Assembly (NCBI GenBank): GCA_016185425.1
Contig: JACPNQ010000021.1
Coordinates: 62,001 to 126,000 of the forward strand
Direction of reading: 5' to 3'
DNA from: Acidobacteriota bacterium
GTDB lineage: Bacteria > Acidobacteriota > Terriglobia > Bryobacterales > Bryobacteraceae
Length of the DNA stretch: 64,000 bases
How positions within the stretch are numbered: the stretch's first letter is position 1; each line of letters starts with the position of its first letter. Below are positions 32,687 through 41,688 of this stretch, piece by piece. Position numbers and translations under genes: made by a program. Under the pieces are notes generated by a model. The model had not been told where the DNA came from. It saw only the letters and a list, made by a program, of their open reading frames with translations, and ran no database searches.

Positions 32687-33610
32687 ATGTGCAATCTCCC
32701 ACGAAACGGCATAACGCCGCCGCTCGTCACGCCCCTCGCCGCGCCGGATCAACTCGACGTTGATGGCTTCGCACGCATTAGCGAGCGGGCCATCGAAGCC
32801 GGTGTGCAAGGGCTTTTCGTGCTCGGCACGACAGGCGAGGGCCCGAGCCTGTCACAAACTCTCAAACGCGAGGTGATCTCGCACTGCTGTGCCGTCGCGA
32901 AAGGCAGAGTACCGGTGCTGGCCGGTTTGCTGGAAGCGTCGACAGACGACGCCCTCCGCCTTGCCGAATTCGCGGCTGAGGCGGGTGCCGCCGCGTTGGT
33001 GCTGACTCCGCCGTTCTATTTCCCGCTTCCGCAGAGCGCAGTCATCCAATATGCCGAGCGGCTGATTCCGCGGCTGCCGTTGCCAGTGTATCTCTACAAT
33101 ATCCCGGTATTCACGAAGGTTCCGCTGGAGCCAGAGACCCTTGCGCACTTGGCAAAGTTGCCGAATGTCCGCGGCATCAAGGATTCCGGCGGAGACCTGA
33201 AGAAGCTCGCGCGCTCGCGCGCTCTTTGTCCGGACACGCCGATACTTTGGGGTCCGGAAGAGGTGCTGCTGGAGGCGATGGAGGCCGGCGCGGACGGGGG
33301 CGTGAATGGCGGAGCGAACCTCTTCCCTAAGCTTTATGTTGCGCTTTACAACTCCATCCGCAAGGGCGAAGCCCTGCGCGCGAAAACATTGCAGGACGTG
33401 GCGGCGCGGATAAACCGCGAGATATACGGCGCTGCCCAGGGTGGCCCCGGATTCGTTTTTGGTATTAAATGTGCGTTGGAAGCGTTGGGTTTGGCGAGCT
33501 CACTTCCAGCCGAGCCGCTCACGCTTCCGGACGAAGCAACACGCGCCCGCATTCGCGCGGCAACGATTGGAATAGAACTTCTCGTAACCGAACTCATTGT
33601 TACCCCGTAA
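32687..33610 (+). CDS. DapA-like aldolase/lyase
   Basis: A 307-residue (beta/alpha)8 enzyme of the dihydrodipicolinate synthase/N-acetylneuraminate lyase class. 'GLFVLGTTGEGPSLSQ' is the pyruvate-carboxylate binding loop, 'LPVYLYNIPVFTKV' holds the conserved Tyr, and 'VRGIKDSGGDLKKL' holds the Schiff-base Lys. In this setting a 2-keto-3-deoxy-sugar-acid aldolase is more likely than lysine synthesis, because it follows sugar oxidoreductases. No signal peptide, so it acts in the cytosol, unlike its exported neighbours. Confidence 0.85.
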   Translation: MCNLPRNGITPPLVTPLAAPDQLDVDGFARISERAIEAGVQGLFVLGTTGEGPSLSQTLKREVISHCCAVAKGRVPVLAGLLEASTDDALRLAEFAAEAGAAALVLTPPFYFPLPQSAVIQYAERLIPRLPLPVYLYNIPVFTKVPLEPETLAHLAKLPNVRGIKDSGGDLKKLARSRALCPDTPILWGPEEVLLEAMEAGADGGVNGGANLFPKLYVALYNSIRKGEALRAKTLQDVAARINREIYGAAQGGPGFVFGIKCALEALGLASSLPAEPLTLPDEATRARIRAATIGIELLVTELIVTP

Positions 33611-33622
33611 GGAAGGCCGCTC

Positions 33623-36600
33623 ATGAAACTCCTTCGCAAGTGCACGCCGATTGCAGCAGCAATCGCCCTTTGCCTGTCTATCGCGTATTCGCAGAACGTA
33701 TCCGGCTCTATCACCGGCATCGTCACTGACTCGACGGGCGGCGTGTTGCCGAACGCGCGCGCCTCGGCGCGCAATACGGGCACCGGCGCCCTGTTCGCGG
33801 CGCAAGCGGATGCAGATGGAACCTACTGGCTTCGTAACTTGCCCGTGGGCACGTATAACGTCACCGTGGAGGCCGGAGGCTTCCAGAAGTTCGAAGCCAA
33901 GGATGTGCGTCTGCAGGTGAATGAGGTGGCTCGCGTCGACGTGCGTATGAGCGTCGGCGCCATTACCGAGACGGTTACGGTGCAAGGCAATGCGCTGACA
34001 GTAGATACGACCTCCTCAACGTTGAAAGCCGTCGTCGACCAAAAGCGAATTGAAGAGCTTCCGCTCAACGGCCGCAATGCGACACAGCTCATGCGCCTGA
34101 TTGTCGGCGTGACGAACGATCCAACTGCGAACGTCACCTCCGGCACCACCTATCCCGGTACCAACCCGGTGTCAGTCAACGGCAGCCGGTCCAATGCGAC
34201 CAACTACATTCTCGACGGCGCGCAGAACAATGACCTGTATTCCAATGCGCCCAGCCCCCTGCCCAATCCGGACGCCCTGCAGGAATTCAGCGTGCAGACC
34301 AACAACTTCAGCGCGGAATTCGGCCGGCAATCGGGCGGCATCGTCAATGCCGTCACCCGTTCGGGAACCAACGATCTCCACGGAAGCGCATTCGAATTCG
34401 TCCGCAACAATGCCCTCAACGCCGCCAACTTCTTCTCGCCCATCGTCAACGGCTCCAAACTGACCGACGGATTGAAGCGCAACCAATACGGCGGAACAAT
34501 CGGCGGTCCAGTGGTAATTCCGAAGGCCTACAACGGTCACGACAAGACGTTCTTCTTCTTTTCCTATCAAGGCACACTGATCCGCCGTCTGCCCATCGCC
34601 AACTCCGTTATCGTGCCCACACCCGAGCAGCGCAATGGCGATTTCTCCGCTCTGCTGCCAAAGGTGCTCCGCGATCCCAACACGCAGACGCCTCTCCCCG
34701 GAAATATCATTCCCGCCAGCCGCTTCAGTCCCGTCAGCAAATACATCATTGACAACACGCTGCCTATCCCCGTCTCCGGCAATCGTGTATTCACAAGCGC
34801 TCCGAATAATGTTGACGACAGCCAGGTTCTCGTCCGCGGCGACCATGCCTTCTCCGACCGCAACCGCATCTCCGGCCGTTACTACAAATCCTGGGCCAGC
34901 TCCCCTGCCTATTTAAACCAGAAGAACGTCCTGGAACAAACGAGCGGCGGCAAGTGGTTCAATGAGTCGGTCAGCGTCACGGACACGCACACCGTAACGC
35001 CGAACATCGTCAACCAACTGCTTTTCAGCTTTAACCACACCGACGGCGCGTTCGTCCCGCCGCAGCCAACGAAGAGTCTGGTCGATCTCGGCGTGAAGAT
35101 GTATCAGGACCCGATCTACAAATGGCAGATGAGCATCGCCGGCTATTTTTCCATCGACACGGCGGATACCAATCGGTTCCCGCGCAAAGAGTGGCAGTTC
35201 GTCGACACGCTGCGCTGGACGCGTGGCAAGCATCAGATGACCTTCGGCGGCGACTTCAGCCGCGGCCGCAACGACATCATTAACAACTTCCGAGCCAATG
35301 GACAGTGGGATTTCAACGGCTCTGCGCCGTTCACTACGGACTCGCTCGCTGACTTTGCCCTGGGTAAGTTCAACAGTCTGCTGCAAGGCCAAGGCGAATA
35401 CAAGAACACGAATGTCACCCATCTCGGCGTCTTCTTCCAGGACTCGATGAAAGTTTCGCGGCGGTTCACTGTGGACCTCGGTGTGCGTTGGGAGCCCTTC
35501 TTCCCCTTCACCGACGAGAACGGAAAGATCACTGTCTGGAATCCTGGCGCACAATCGGCGCGGTATCCGAACGCGCCGAAAGGTGTGCTGTATGTCGGCG
35601 ACAATGGCGTGCCAAAGGGCACCATTCCCGCTGTTTGGCACAATTTCGCTCCACGCCTTGGATTTGCGTGGGACGTACTCGGCGATGGCAAGACGTCTGT
35701 GCGCGGCGGCTACGGAATTTTCTACGATTTTCCGAACGCTCTTATGACCAACTCGCACGCGGACCAGGCGCCATTCGGTACTACGGTCACGGTGTTCGGC
35801 AACGCGGCGAATAGCTTCACCGACCCTTGGGCCGGCACGGTGAACCCATTCCCGGGTTCGCTGAATCCGCCCGCCACAGTCACGTTCCCGCAGTTCTCTT
35901 CGCAGTTTGTCAATGCGCCCGACTTTCGAAATCCGTACGTTCAATCGTGGAATCTCACGGTAGAGCGTCAACTCATGGCCGGGTTTGTCCTACGCGGATC
36001 TTATGCCGCATCGAAATCAACCAGGCTCGGCACACCGCGCGAGCTGAATGCTGCCGTATACGCGGTTGGTGCGACTACGGCCACGACGAACCAGCGCCGT
36101 CCCTATGCGCCGGGCCTGGGCTCCACGCCCATCGTTGAATCTGTCGGCAACGCGACCTATCACGCGATGCAGTGGACGCTGGAGCGCCGTTTCCAGAAGC
36201 ACTTCACCATCCTCGCCAACTACCAGTTCTCTAAGTCGATCGACGATTCCTCGGCGAACAAGCAGAACGGTAACTCTCGAACGAACCCCTTCAACCAGGC
36301 TTTCGACAAAGGCCTGTCGGACTTCTACCGGAAGCACATTGTGAACATCAGCGGTCTCTATGAGCTGCCGTTCCATCCGCAGACGGCGGCGATGCGGCTG
36401 ATCGCCGGCGGTTGGAACTTAAACGGCATTCTCAGCTACAACACCGGACGTCCGTTCACCGTCACGAGCGGTGTCGACAACGCGCGCACGGGGGCGGGCA
36501 ACCAGCGGGCGGATCAGATCTCCGACCCCAATTTTTCAGGAGACCGGAGCCATCAGGAGCAGATTACGGAGTGGCTGCGCCGCGCATCTTTCGTTCCGAA

Positions 36601-36856
36601 CGCCATTGGGACCTATGGGAACCTGGGCCGGAATACATTCATCGGACCGGGATTCGCGAGCGTCGATCTTGGTGTCGTTAAGAACTTCCCCGTGCATGAA
36701 CGGCTCAACACGCAGTTCCGGTTCGAGCTCTTCAACGCGCTGAATCACGCCAATTTCAACAATCCTACGGCGGCCCAGAACAATGGCAATTTCATGCGCA
36801 TCACTGGCGCCGGCGATCCGCGGATCTTGCAACTCGCACTGCGAATGACCTTTTAG
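33623..36856 (+). CDS. Oar-like TonB-dependent receptor, second copy
   Basis: 1077 residues; signal peptide 'KCTPIAAAIALCLSIAYSQ' and AAGGAAGG 7 bases before the ATG. The carboxypeptidase-regulatory domain is 'SGSITGIVTDSTGGVLPNAR'; the plug has 'EELPLNGRNATQLMRLIVGV' and 'AEFGRQSGGIVNAVTRSGTN'. A long barrel ends 'LFNALNHANFNNPTAAQNNG'. Only broadly similar to the receptor at 19.7-23.0 kb. It follows the aldolase by 12 bases and is likely the uptake component of the same carbohydrate module. It overlaps the convergent ceramidase-like gene by 4 bases. Confidence 0.9.
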   Translation: MKLLRKCTPIAAAIALCLSIAYSQNVSGSITGIVTDSTGGVLPNARASARNTGTGALFAAQADADGTYWLRNLPVGTYNVTVEAGGFQKFEAKDVRLQVNEVARVDVRMSVGAITETVTVQGNALTVDTTSSTLKAVVDQKRIEELPLNGRNATQLMRLIVGVTNDPTANVTSGTTYPGTNPVSVNGSRSNATNYILDGAQNNDLYSNAPSPLPNPDALQEFSVQTNNFSAEFGRQSGGIVNAVTRSGTNDLHGSAFEFVRNNALNAANFFSPIVNGSKLTDGLKRNQYGGTIGGPVVIPKAYNGHDKTFFFFSYQGTLIRRLPIANSVIVPTPEQRNGDFSALLPKVLRDPNTQTPLPGNIIPASRFSPVSKYIIDNTLPIPVSGNRVFTSAPNNVDDSQVLVRGDHAFSDRNRISGRYYKSWASSPAYLNQKNVLEQTSGGKWFNESVSVTDTHTVTPNIVNQLLFSFNHTDGAFVPPQPTKSLVDLGVKMYQDPIYKWQMSIAGYFSIDTADTNRFPRKEWQFVDTLRWTRGKHQMTFGGDFSRGRNDIINNFRANGQWDFNGSAPFTTDSLADFALGKFNSLLQGQGEYKNTNVTHLGVFFQDSMKVSRRFTVDLGVRWEPFFPFTDENGKITVWNPGAQSARYPNAPKGVLYVGDNGVPKGTIPAVWHNFAPRLGFAWDVLGDGKTSVRGGYGIFYDFPNALMTNSHADQAPFGTTVTVFGNAANSFTDPWAGTVNPFPGSLNPPATVTFPQFSSQFVNAPDFRNPYVQSWNLTVERQLMAGFVLRGSYAASKSTRLGTPRELNAAVYAVGATTATTNQRRPYAPGLGSTPIVESVGNATYHAMQWTLERRFQKHFTILANYQFSKSIDDSSANKQNGNSRTNPFNQAFDKGLSDFYRKHIVNISGLYELPFHPQTAAMRLIAGGWNLNGILSYNTGRPFTVTSGVDNARTGAGNQRADQISDPNFSGDRSHQEQITEWLRRASFVPNAIGTYGNLGRNTFIGPGFASVDLGVVKNFPVHERLNTQFRFELFNALNHANFNNPTAAQNNGNFMRITGAGDPRILQLALRMTF

Positions 36857-38139
36857 GGTTTGCCGCTTTCGATCAATTGCAGCGCGTGCCTGATATAAGT
36901 TTCTCCCGCCATTTCGCCCAGGGATGTGCGGGAGATGTACCTGTACGCGGGAAAACTGTTGAAGTCCACTTGCGTGAGGATGTAGCCGAACGCATCGTTG
37001 GTGAGGCCGAACAGAAAGTTGTGCTCCCCGCGCATCTTCCGCTTGAGAAAGAACCCGATATTGGGCAACGCTTCACCAGGAATCGTCAATATCTGGGCGT
37101 TGCCGAGGTTCACGAGGCAAACTCGCGTTTCAATCGTCCGGTCCGATTCTCGCCGCGGGTAATGCAGTGGGGAGTTTTGGACTACGTTCCACATCTCGTC
37201 AGATTCGACATGGAATCGCACCGTGCGGGACCGCATCGACATATTTGGTCCTTGCTGCCACGGCGCACCGCCGATGGTTCGCAGCGATTCACTGGCCAGC
37301 AGTTCACCGATCCGCACGCACTCGCTCCAGACGCGATCGTCATTCCAGTATGCCCGCTGTGGGTCGCGCGGCCGCTGCAAATCGCGATTATCCGCTGTGA
37401 CCATGCCCCCCTGCGCACTGTTCATAAAGAGCCCCATTCCGCCGAAGGATTTTTCCAGCGCATCATGCAACGGCCCAACAAGATCCGGGCTCAGAATCCC
37501 CACCTTGTTCCCAAGCACTTCGGGGTGAATCGCGTAATTCACCAGCGTTCCAATCGGCCTCCCGGTACTACTGCGCACCTGGAGGACGCTGACGCGCCGG
37601 TCATACAAATCCGGCGCGTAGTAGTTGTAGGCGATCTTCCCTTTTGCTTCTCCTGACGCAACCCGCAATTCGGCCGGCTCGAGATGTGCCAGTGCGTCGT
37701 TCACCGCCGCGGCCACTTGCTCCGCTACGAACTGCAAATACTCTAACGAGCCGGTATGCCCGCCCTTCCCGTCGGGGAAAGCGTATGCATCCGGCGCACT
37801 GTGTGTGTGCGTCGCCCCAATCAGTATCCGTTCCGGCGCCAATCCCTTTACGAGAGCGCGAGACCTGTCTCCGAGCACGGAGGGAAAGCCCAGCAGGTCC
37901 ACGCTGGCAATCGCTACTGTCTCCGCACCGGAGCGAAACACCATCGCGCGTGCCGTTAGCTCTCCCATTTTCGTCTGAACAGGTGCCGGCCGCCCCATGC
38001 CCCCGCTCACTGGAAGGAGTGGGTCCGGCGTGATGATGCGTTTCGCTGCCGCCGCCTGAAAGTTCGCTGCGGGCTGGGCGAAGAGGGGGATACTCACACA
38101 TTGAGCAAGGAACTGTCGACGGCGCATCAAGTCCATCAT
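36853..38139 (-). CDS. Neutral/alkaline ceramidase-like exported protein
   Basis: 428 residues, N-terminus with RRR and a hydrophobic run ('MRRRQFLAQCVSIPLFAQPA'), probably a Tat signal. It matches the N-terminal catalytic domain of neutral ceramidases: 'RIITPDPLLPVSGGMGRPA', 'ILIGATHTHSAPDAYAF' with zinc-ligand histidines, and 'YAIHPEVLG' with a further His. Shorter than full ceramidases (about 650 residues) because the C-terminal Ig-like domain is absent. Proteins like this are common in Acidobacteria and may hydrolyse other amides. Two ATGs near the start are possible. Confidence 0.8.
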   Translation of the reverse strand: MMDLMRRRQFLAQCVSIPLFAQPAANFQAAAAKRIITPDPLLPVSGGMGRPAPVQTKMGELTARAMVFRSGAETVAIASVDLLGFPSVLGDRSRALVKGLAPERILIGATHTHSAPDAYAFPDGKGGHTGSLEYLQFVAEQVAAAVNDALAHLEPAELRVASGEAKGKIAYNYYAPDLYDRRVSVLQVRSSTGRPIGTLVNYAIHPEVLGNKVGILSPDLVGPLHDALEKSFGGMGLFMNSAQGGMVTADNRDLQRPRDPQRAYWNDDRVWSECVRIGELLASESLRTIGGAPWQQGPNMSMRSRTVRFHVESDEMWNVVQNSPLHYPRRESDRTIETRVCLVNLGNAQILTIPGEALPNIGFFLKRKMRGEHNFLFGLTNDAFGYILTQVDFNSFPAYRYISRTSLGEMAGETYIRHALQLIESGKP

Positions 38140-38286
38140 AGGAGACCAGGAGCTCCAACATCGTGTCCGGCATTACATTCTTAACCCAGTAAAGGATTGT
38201 AAAGATGGCACTTGCGCTGTTTCGGATGGCAAACGCGTGACTTACTATGGCGAACAGAGGCGGCTTTCAATGCGCCTCGCCTTCCA

Positions 38287-39144
38287 ATGCACATACCCAG
38301 AATTCAACCCACGCGCCGTGACCTTCTTCGCGCCGCAAGCGGCGTCGCTCTCGCGGGTCTTCCTTTTGCCGGACATACCCCGCTCTGGAGCCAGGCCGCC
38401 TGCGCGGTAATCGGCTCTCCAAGCCTCACCGAAGGTCCGTATTTCGTAGATGAAGATCTTAATCGAACCGATATTCGCGTCGATCCCACCGACGGCACAA
38501 TTCAGCCCGGCCTGCCGCTCTCATTAGCCATCAACGTTTCTCAAAAGCTCGACTGCGGCACCGTTCCCCTCACTGGCGCCTACGTCGATATCTGGCATTG
38601 CAGTGCCAGCGGCGTGTACTCGGACATAGCTGCGCAGAACTCAGCCGGCAAAAAATACCTGCGAGGCTACCAACCCACCGATCGCCAGGGAAATGTCTAC
38701 TTCATCACCATTTATCCCGGTTGGTACCAGGGCCGCGCGGTCCACATCCACGTCAAGGTGCGCATGATCTCCGCAGCAAAAGAGACCTACGAATTCACTA
38801 GCCAGTTCTTCTTCGAGGAGACGATCACCGACTCCGTTTACAGCTCTAACTCAGCCTATGGCACTCGCGCTCGAGACACATTGAATGCAACCGACGGCAT
38901 CTATAATGGTGCTTCCAGCACGGGCACCATCACTTCAAATAGCGGTGCCAATCTCATGCTCGCGCTGCGCCGGAAATCGAACTGGGTGGAGGCTGACGCG
39001 AAACTGATTTGCGATCTGAGCCTTGGGAGTTCGCCTGACCAGGTTCCAGGCGGGGGAGGTCCCGGCGGACCAGGCGGTGGCATGCCTGGCATCCCGCCTC
39101 CCGGCGGACCACCTCCGGGCAACATGATGCCTCCCGGTGCCTGA
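38287..39144 (+). CDS. Intradiol dioxygenase-like Tat-exported protein
   Basis: 285 residues. The Tat signal is 'PTRRDLLRAASGVALAGLPF'. The intradiol ring-cleavage fold is seen in 'GAYVDIWHCSASGVYSD' (first Tyr ligand), 'VYFITIYPGWYQGRAVHIHV' (second Tyr and the HxH ligands), so all four Fe(III) ligands appear present. Exported relatives are seen in several phyla and their substrates are unknown, so catechol cleavage is not assured. The last 40 residues are Gly/Pro-rich ('GGGGPGGPGGGMPGIPPP'), a flexible tail. ATG 38287 is chosen because it starts the Tat signal. Confidence 0.83.
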   Translation: MHIPRIQPTRRDLLRAASGVALAGLPFAGHTPLWSQAACAVIGSPSLTEGPYFVDEDLNRTDIRVDPTDGTIQPGLPLSLAINVSQKLDCGTVPLTGAYVDIWHCSASGVYSDIAAQNSAGKKYLRGYQPTDRQGNVYFITIYPGWYQGRAVHIHVKVRMISAAKETYEFTSQFFFEETITDSVYSSNSAYGTRARDTLNATDGIYNGASSTGTITSNSGANLMLALRRKSNWVEADAKLICDLSLGSSPDQVPGGGGPGGPGGGMPGIPPPGGPPPGNMMPPGA

Positions 39145-39167
39145 TTCACCGGATAAAAAAAATCGAT

Positions 39168-39196
39168 TTGCACTGCGCGGCTTTCTCGGGCATACT
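39168..39196 (+). promoter_or_regulatory. Weak candidate promoter for nitrate operon
   Basis: TTGCAC, 17 bases, CATACT: three and four matches to the sigma70 boxes. It lies just before the structured leader at 39216-39341, so a transcript starting near 39203 would contain the whole leader. Based on spacing and position only. Confidence 0.35.
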
Positions 39197-39215
39197 CACA
39201 ACGTAGCCTCAGTTG

Positions 39216-39341
39216 CGCGAACAAACGGGTTCCTGACTGACGACTGTCCCCCTTCCGGCTTCCCTGCACAGGCCCTGGAACGAGGATAAGTAGTGACGAG
39301 GCTTTGAGGAATTTCCAGGAACCCGTATTCCACTGTTCGCG
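39216..39341 (+). promoter_or_regulatory. Structured leader RNA upstream of nitrate operon
   Basis: An outer stem pairs 39216-39223 (CGCGAACA) with 39334-39341. An inner 11-bp stem pairs 39225-39235 (ACGGGTTCCTG) with 39316-39326 (CAGGAACCCGT), enclosing about 80 bases. Within these, 39274-39280 (CCTGGAA) can pair with 39313-39319 (TTCCAGG), which shares four bases with the inner stem, so the two folds exclude each other. Mutually exclusive stems in a 326-base gap before a metabolic operon are typical of riboswitches or attenuators. No known class (cobalamin, Moco, TPP, ANTAR target) could be matched. A further 6-bp hairpin lies at 39341-39363. Confidence 0.6.
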
Positions 39342-39363
39342 TTTGCCCTCGTCCCCCGCAAAC
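39341..39363 (+). promoter_or_regulatory. Hairpin after the leader fold
   Basis: GTTTGC pairs with GCAAAC across an 11-base C-rich loop. The first base is shared with the outer leader stem. No T-run follows (AACACCTAGTTTTC comes next), so it is not a standard intrinsic terminator. The rest of the stretch to 39470 shows nothing else beyond AGGAG before the cobA start. Confidence 0.4.
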
Positions 39364-39470
39364 ACCTAGTTTTCTAGTCTGGCCCCCCTGTCCGGCCTAT
39401 CGATCCGTTTCGCGTCCCCAGTTGAACAGCGCGGAACTATCTCCCGATCGCTACTAGGAGTTCGCTAGCT

Positions 39471-40247
39471 GTGCCAAAAGTGTATCTTGTGGGCGCCGGT
39501 CCCGGTGACCCTGGCTTGCTGACGTGCAAAGCCTATCAACTCTTGCAGATCGCCGACGTCGTCATCTACGACAGGCTGGTCAGCGCCGAGGTTTTGGGCG
39601 TCGCCAATCCCAATGGACTTTTCATTTTCGCCGGTAAACTGCAGGGCGAGCAGGAACGGATTCAGGACGAAATCCACCATCATCTGCTCACACATGCCGC
39701 AGATAACAAGACAGTTATTCGCCTAAAGGGCGGCGACCCCATGGTTTTCGGCCGCGGTGCCGAAGAGTGGTCCTTTCTGAATCAGCACGGGATCGACGTG
39801 GAGTTGGTTCCCGGCATCTCCTCCGCTCTCGCTGTTCCCGCGCTCTCCGGAATTCCCGTTACTCTGCGGGGCGTCGCCACCAGTTTTGCCGTCATCGCCG
39901 GCCATCGCCAGAACCTGGAACCTCAGGAATGGTCCCGCTATTTGATGGTCGACACGCTGGTTGTCCTGATGGCTGTCGAAAACCGCGCGGCCATCGCCGC
40001 AAACCTGATCCGTGCAGGCCGGAATCGCGAGGAGCCGGTGGCCTTCATCGAACGTGGCGCTACAGAACGTCAGCGCGTCGTTACATCGACGCTCGCCGAA
40101 GTGGCGCGAGGCCAGGTTGCCGTGAAATCGCCCGCCGTCTTCGTTATTGGCCAGGTGGTCCGGATGCGCAAGCACCTCCGCCGAATCGTAAACGATGCAG
40201 TCGGCGCTCCCGGCGCTATCAAGGAATCGATTCATGCCGGCAACTGA
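39471..40247 (+). CDS. cobA: Uroporphyrinogen-III C-methyltransferase
   Basis: A 258-residue SAM-dependent enzyme making precorrin-2, the precursor of siroheme for NirB. 'VYLVGAGPGDPGLLT' is the N-terminal glycine loop, 'DRLVSAEVL', 'VIRLKGGDPMVFGRGAEE' and 'VELVPGISSALAVPALSGIP' are diagnostic, and 'TLVVLMAVENRAAIA' follows. Only the methyltransferase domain is present; the CysG dehydrogenase/chelatase part is missing. GTG start with AGGAG about 9 bases upstream. First gene of the nitrate operon, overlapping the next by 14 bases. Confidence 0.93.
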   Translation: MPKVYLVGAGPGDPGLLTCKAYQLLQIADVVIYDRLVSAEVLGVANPNGLFIFAGKLQGEQERIQDEIHHHLLTHAADNKTVIRLKGGDPMVFGRGAEEWSFLNQHGIDVELVPGISSALAVPALSGIPVTLRGVATSFAVIAGHRQNLEPQEWSRYLMVDTLVVLMAVENRAAIAANLIRAGRNREEPVAFIERGATERQRVVTSTLAEVARGQVAVKSPAVFVIGQVVRMRKHLRRIVNDAVGAPGAIKESIHAGN

Positions 40248-41688
40248 ACTCCCGCTCTTGGGCCGTTCCGACCTTGTCTCGATCACGCCGGGATCCGCGC
40301 GCGTGTCGTTGACACCGAACCGCCTGCCCGAGGCCGGTGAACAGTACCGTTTCCATTTCAACGTCGAGAAGTGCATTGGCTGCAAATGCTGTGTCGTCGC
40401 CTGCAATGAGCAGAACGGCAATCCCGCCGAAATCAACTGGCGCCGTGTCGGGGAAATTGAAGGCGGAGTCTTCCCGCTTGCCCAGCGCTGGCACCTGTCG
40501 ATGGGCTGCAACCACTGCGTCGAGCCGTCCTGCATGACGGGCTGCCCGGTGAAGGCCTATTCGAAAGATCCCGTCACCGGAATCGTCGATCACAATCCCG
40601 ATCAGTGCATCGGCTGCCAATACTGCACCTGGAATTGCAGCTATGGCGTACCGCAGTTTAATCCCGCGCGCGGCGTGGTCGGCAAGTGCGACATGTGTCA
40701 CTCGCGCCTCACCGCCGGTGCGCAGCCCGCCTGCGTCAACGCCTGCCCGTCCGGCGCGATCGCAATTGAAATCGTCGACATAGCCGAATGGCGCAAGAGC
40801 CCCGAGAGAGGGAATGCTCCTGGTCTTCCGTCCGTTACCGACAGCTTCTCCACGACGCGTATCACGATGCCGGAAAAGGCAGTGGAGCTCCTCAATGCCA
40901 TTCGGCGTGTCGACACCGAACGCGTCCAACCCGAGCATGCGCATGCTTCGCTCGTCTTCCTGTTGGTCTTCATTCAGATGGCTGCCGGTGCGATGGGGGC
41001 AATCGCCTTTACCGGCAGTTCCGCCGCATGGCTCGCCGCTGGCGTCGCCATGCTGGCGCTCGCCGCCGCGCCGATGCACCTCGGCCGGCCGATTCACGCA
41101 CACCGCGCTTGGCTGGGTTGGAAGACGTCGTGGCTTTCTCGAGAGGTGATCTCGTTCGGCATTTTCGCCAAGGCCGCCATTGCCGCCGCGTGGTTCGGCA
41201 CGCCGCTCACCGCGGCAGCGGCCTGCGTCGCCGGCCTCGCGGGAATCTTCTGCTCCGCCCGGATCTATATGGTCCCCGCGCGCCCGGCATGGAATTCGTC
41301 CTTTACGCTTCTCGATTTCTACCTGACCGGCTTCACCCTCGGCCCGACGCTCCTCCTCGCGCTGGGGATGATCCACACGCCACTTCCTTCGCTCATCGGT
41401 CTCCTGGCGCAGTTCATGCTGACCCTCTATCGCCGCCGCGTATTCGCGACATCGGCAGCGTATGAGTTGCAGTCCTCCGCATTTCTGATGGACAACCAAC
41501 TGCGGCCCATCTTCGTCCTCCGCCTTCTCTTTACGGCCGCCGCCGTCATCGCCCTCGCCAACTATCCGCAGGCTGCCTTCGCCTTCGCCCTCGCCGCCGA
41601 GCTTGCCGGACGCGCTCTCTTCTTCCAGAGCGTCGTCGGTAAGAGCGCCGCGTCTGCGTTCCTCACTCCCGGAGGCAAAGCCGCATGA
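40234..41688 (+). CDS. Fused DmsB/DmsC-like electron-transfer subunit
   Basis: 484 residues. The N-terminal half is a four-[4Fe-4S] ferredoxin like DmsB/NrfC with 16 cysteines in four groups: 47/50/53/57, 92/95/100/104, 125/128/131/135 and 152/155/167/171. From about residue 240 the protein is a DmsC-like membrane anchor with roughly eight hydrophobic helices ('LVFLLVFIQMAAGAMGAIAF' and so on). The fusion would take electrons from the quinol pool and pass them to the nitrate reductase encoded 4 bases on. Start 40234 is inside cobA; a start 13 codons earlier is unlikely. Topology relative to the membrane is not determined. Confidence 0.85.
   Translation: MPATELPLLGRSDLVSITPGSARVSLTPNRLPEAGEQYRFHFNVEKCIGCKCCVVACNEQNGNPAEINWRRVGEIEGGVFPLAQRWHLSMGCNHCVEPSCMTGCPVKAYSKDPVTGIVDHNPDQCIGCQYCTWNCSYGVPQFNPARGVVGKCDMCHSRLTAGAQPACVNACPSGAIAIEIVDIAEWRKSPERGNAPGLPSVTDSFSTTRITMPEKAVELLNAIRRVDTERVQPEHAHASLVFLLVFIQMAAGAMGAIAFTGSSAAWLAAGVAMLALAAAPMHLGRPIHAHRAWLGWKTSWLSREVISFGIFAKAAIAAAWFGTPLTAAAACVAGLAGIFCSARIYMVPARPAWNSSFTLLDFYLTGFTLGPTLLLALGMIHTPLPSLIGLLAQFMLTLYRRRVFATSAAYELQSSAFLMDNQLRPIFVLRLLFTAAAVIALANYPQAAFAFALAAELAGRALFFQSVVGKSAASAFLTPGGKAA

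Noticed and set aside
39216..39341. A cobalamin riboswitch or ANTAR-type leader
   Set aside because: No B12 box was found and no pair of hexaloop hairpins with the expected loop bases could be drawn.
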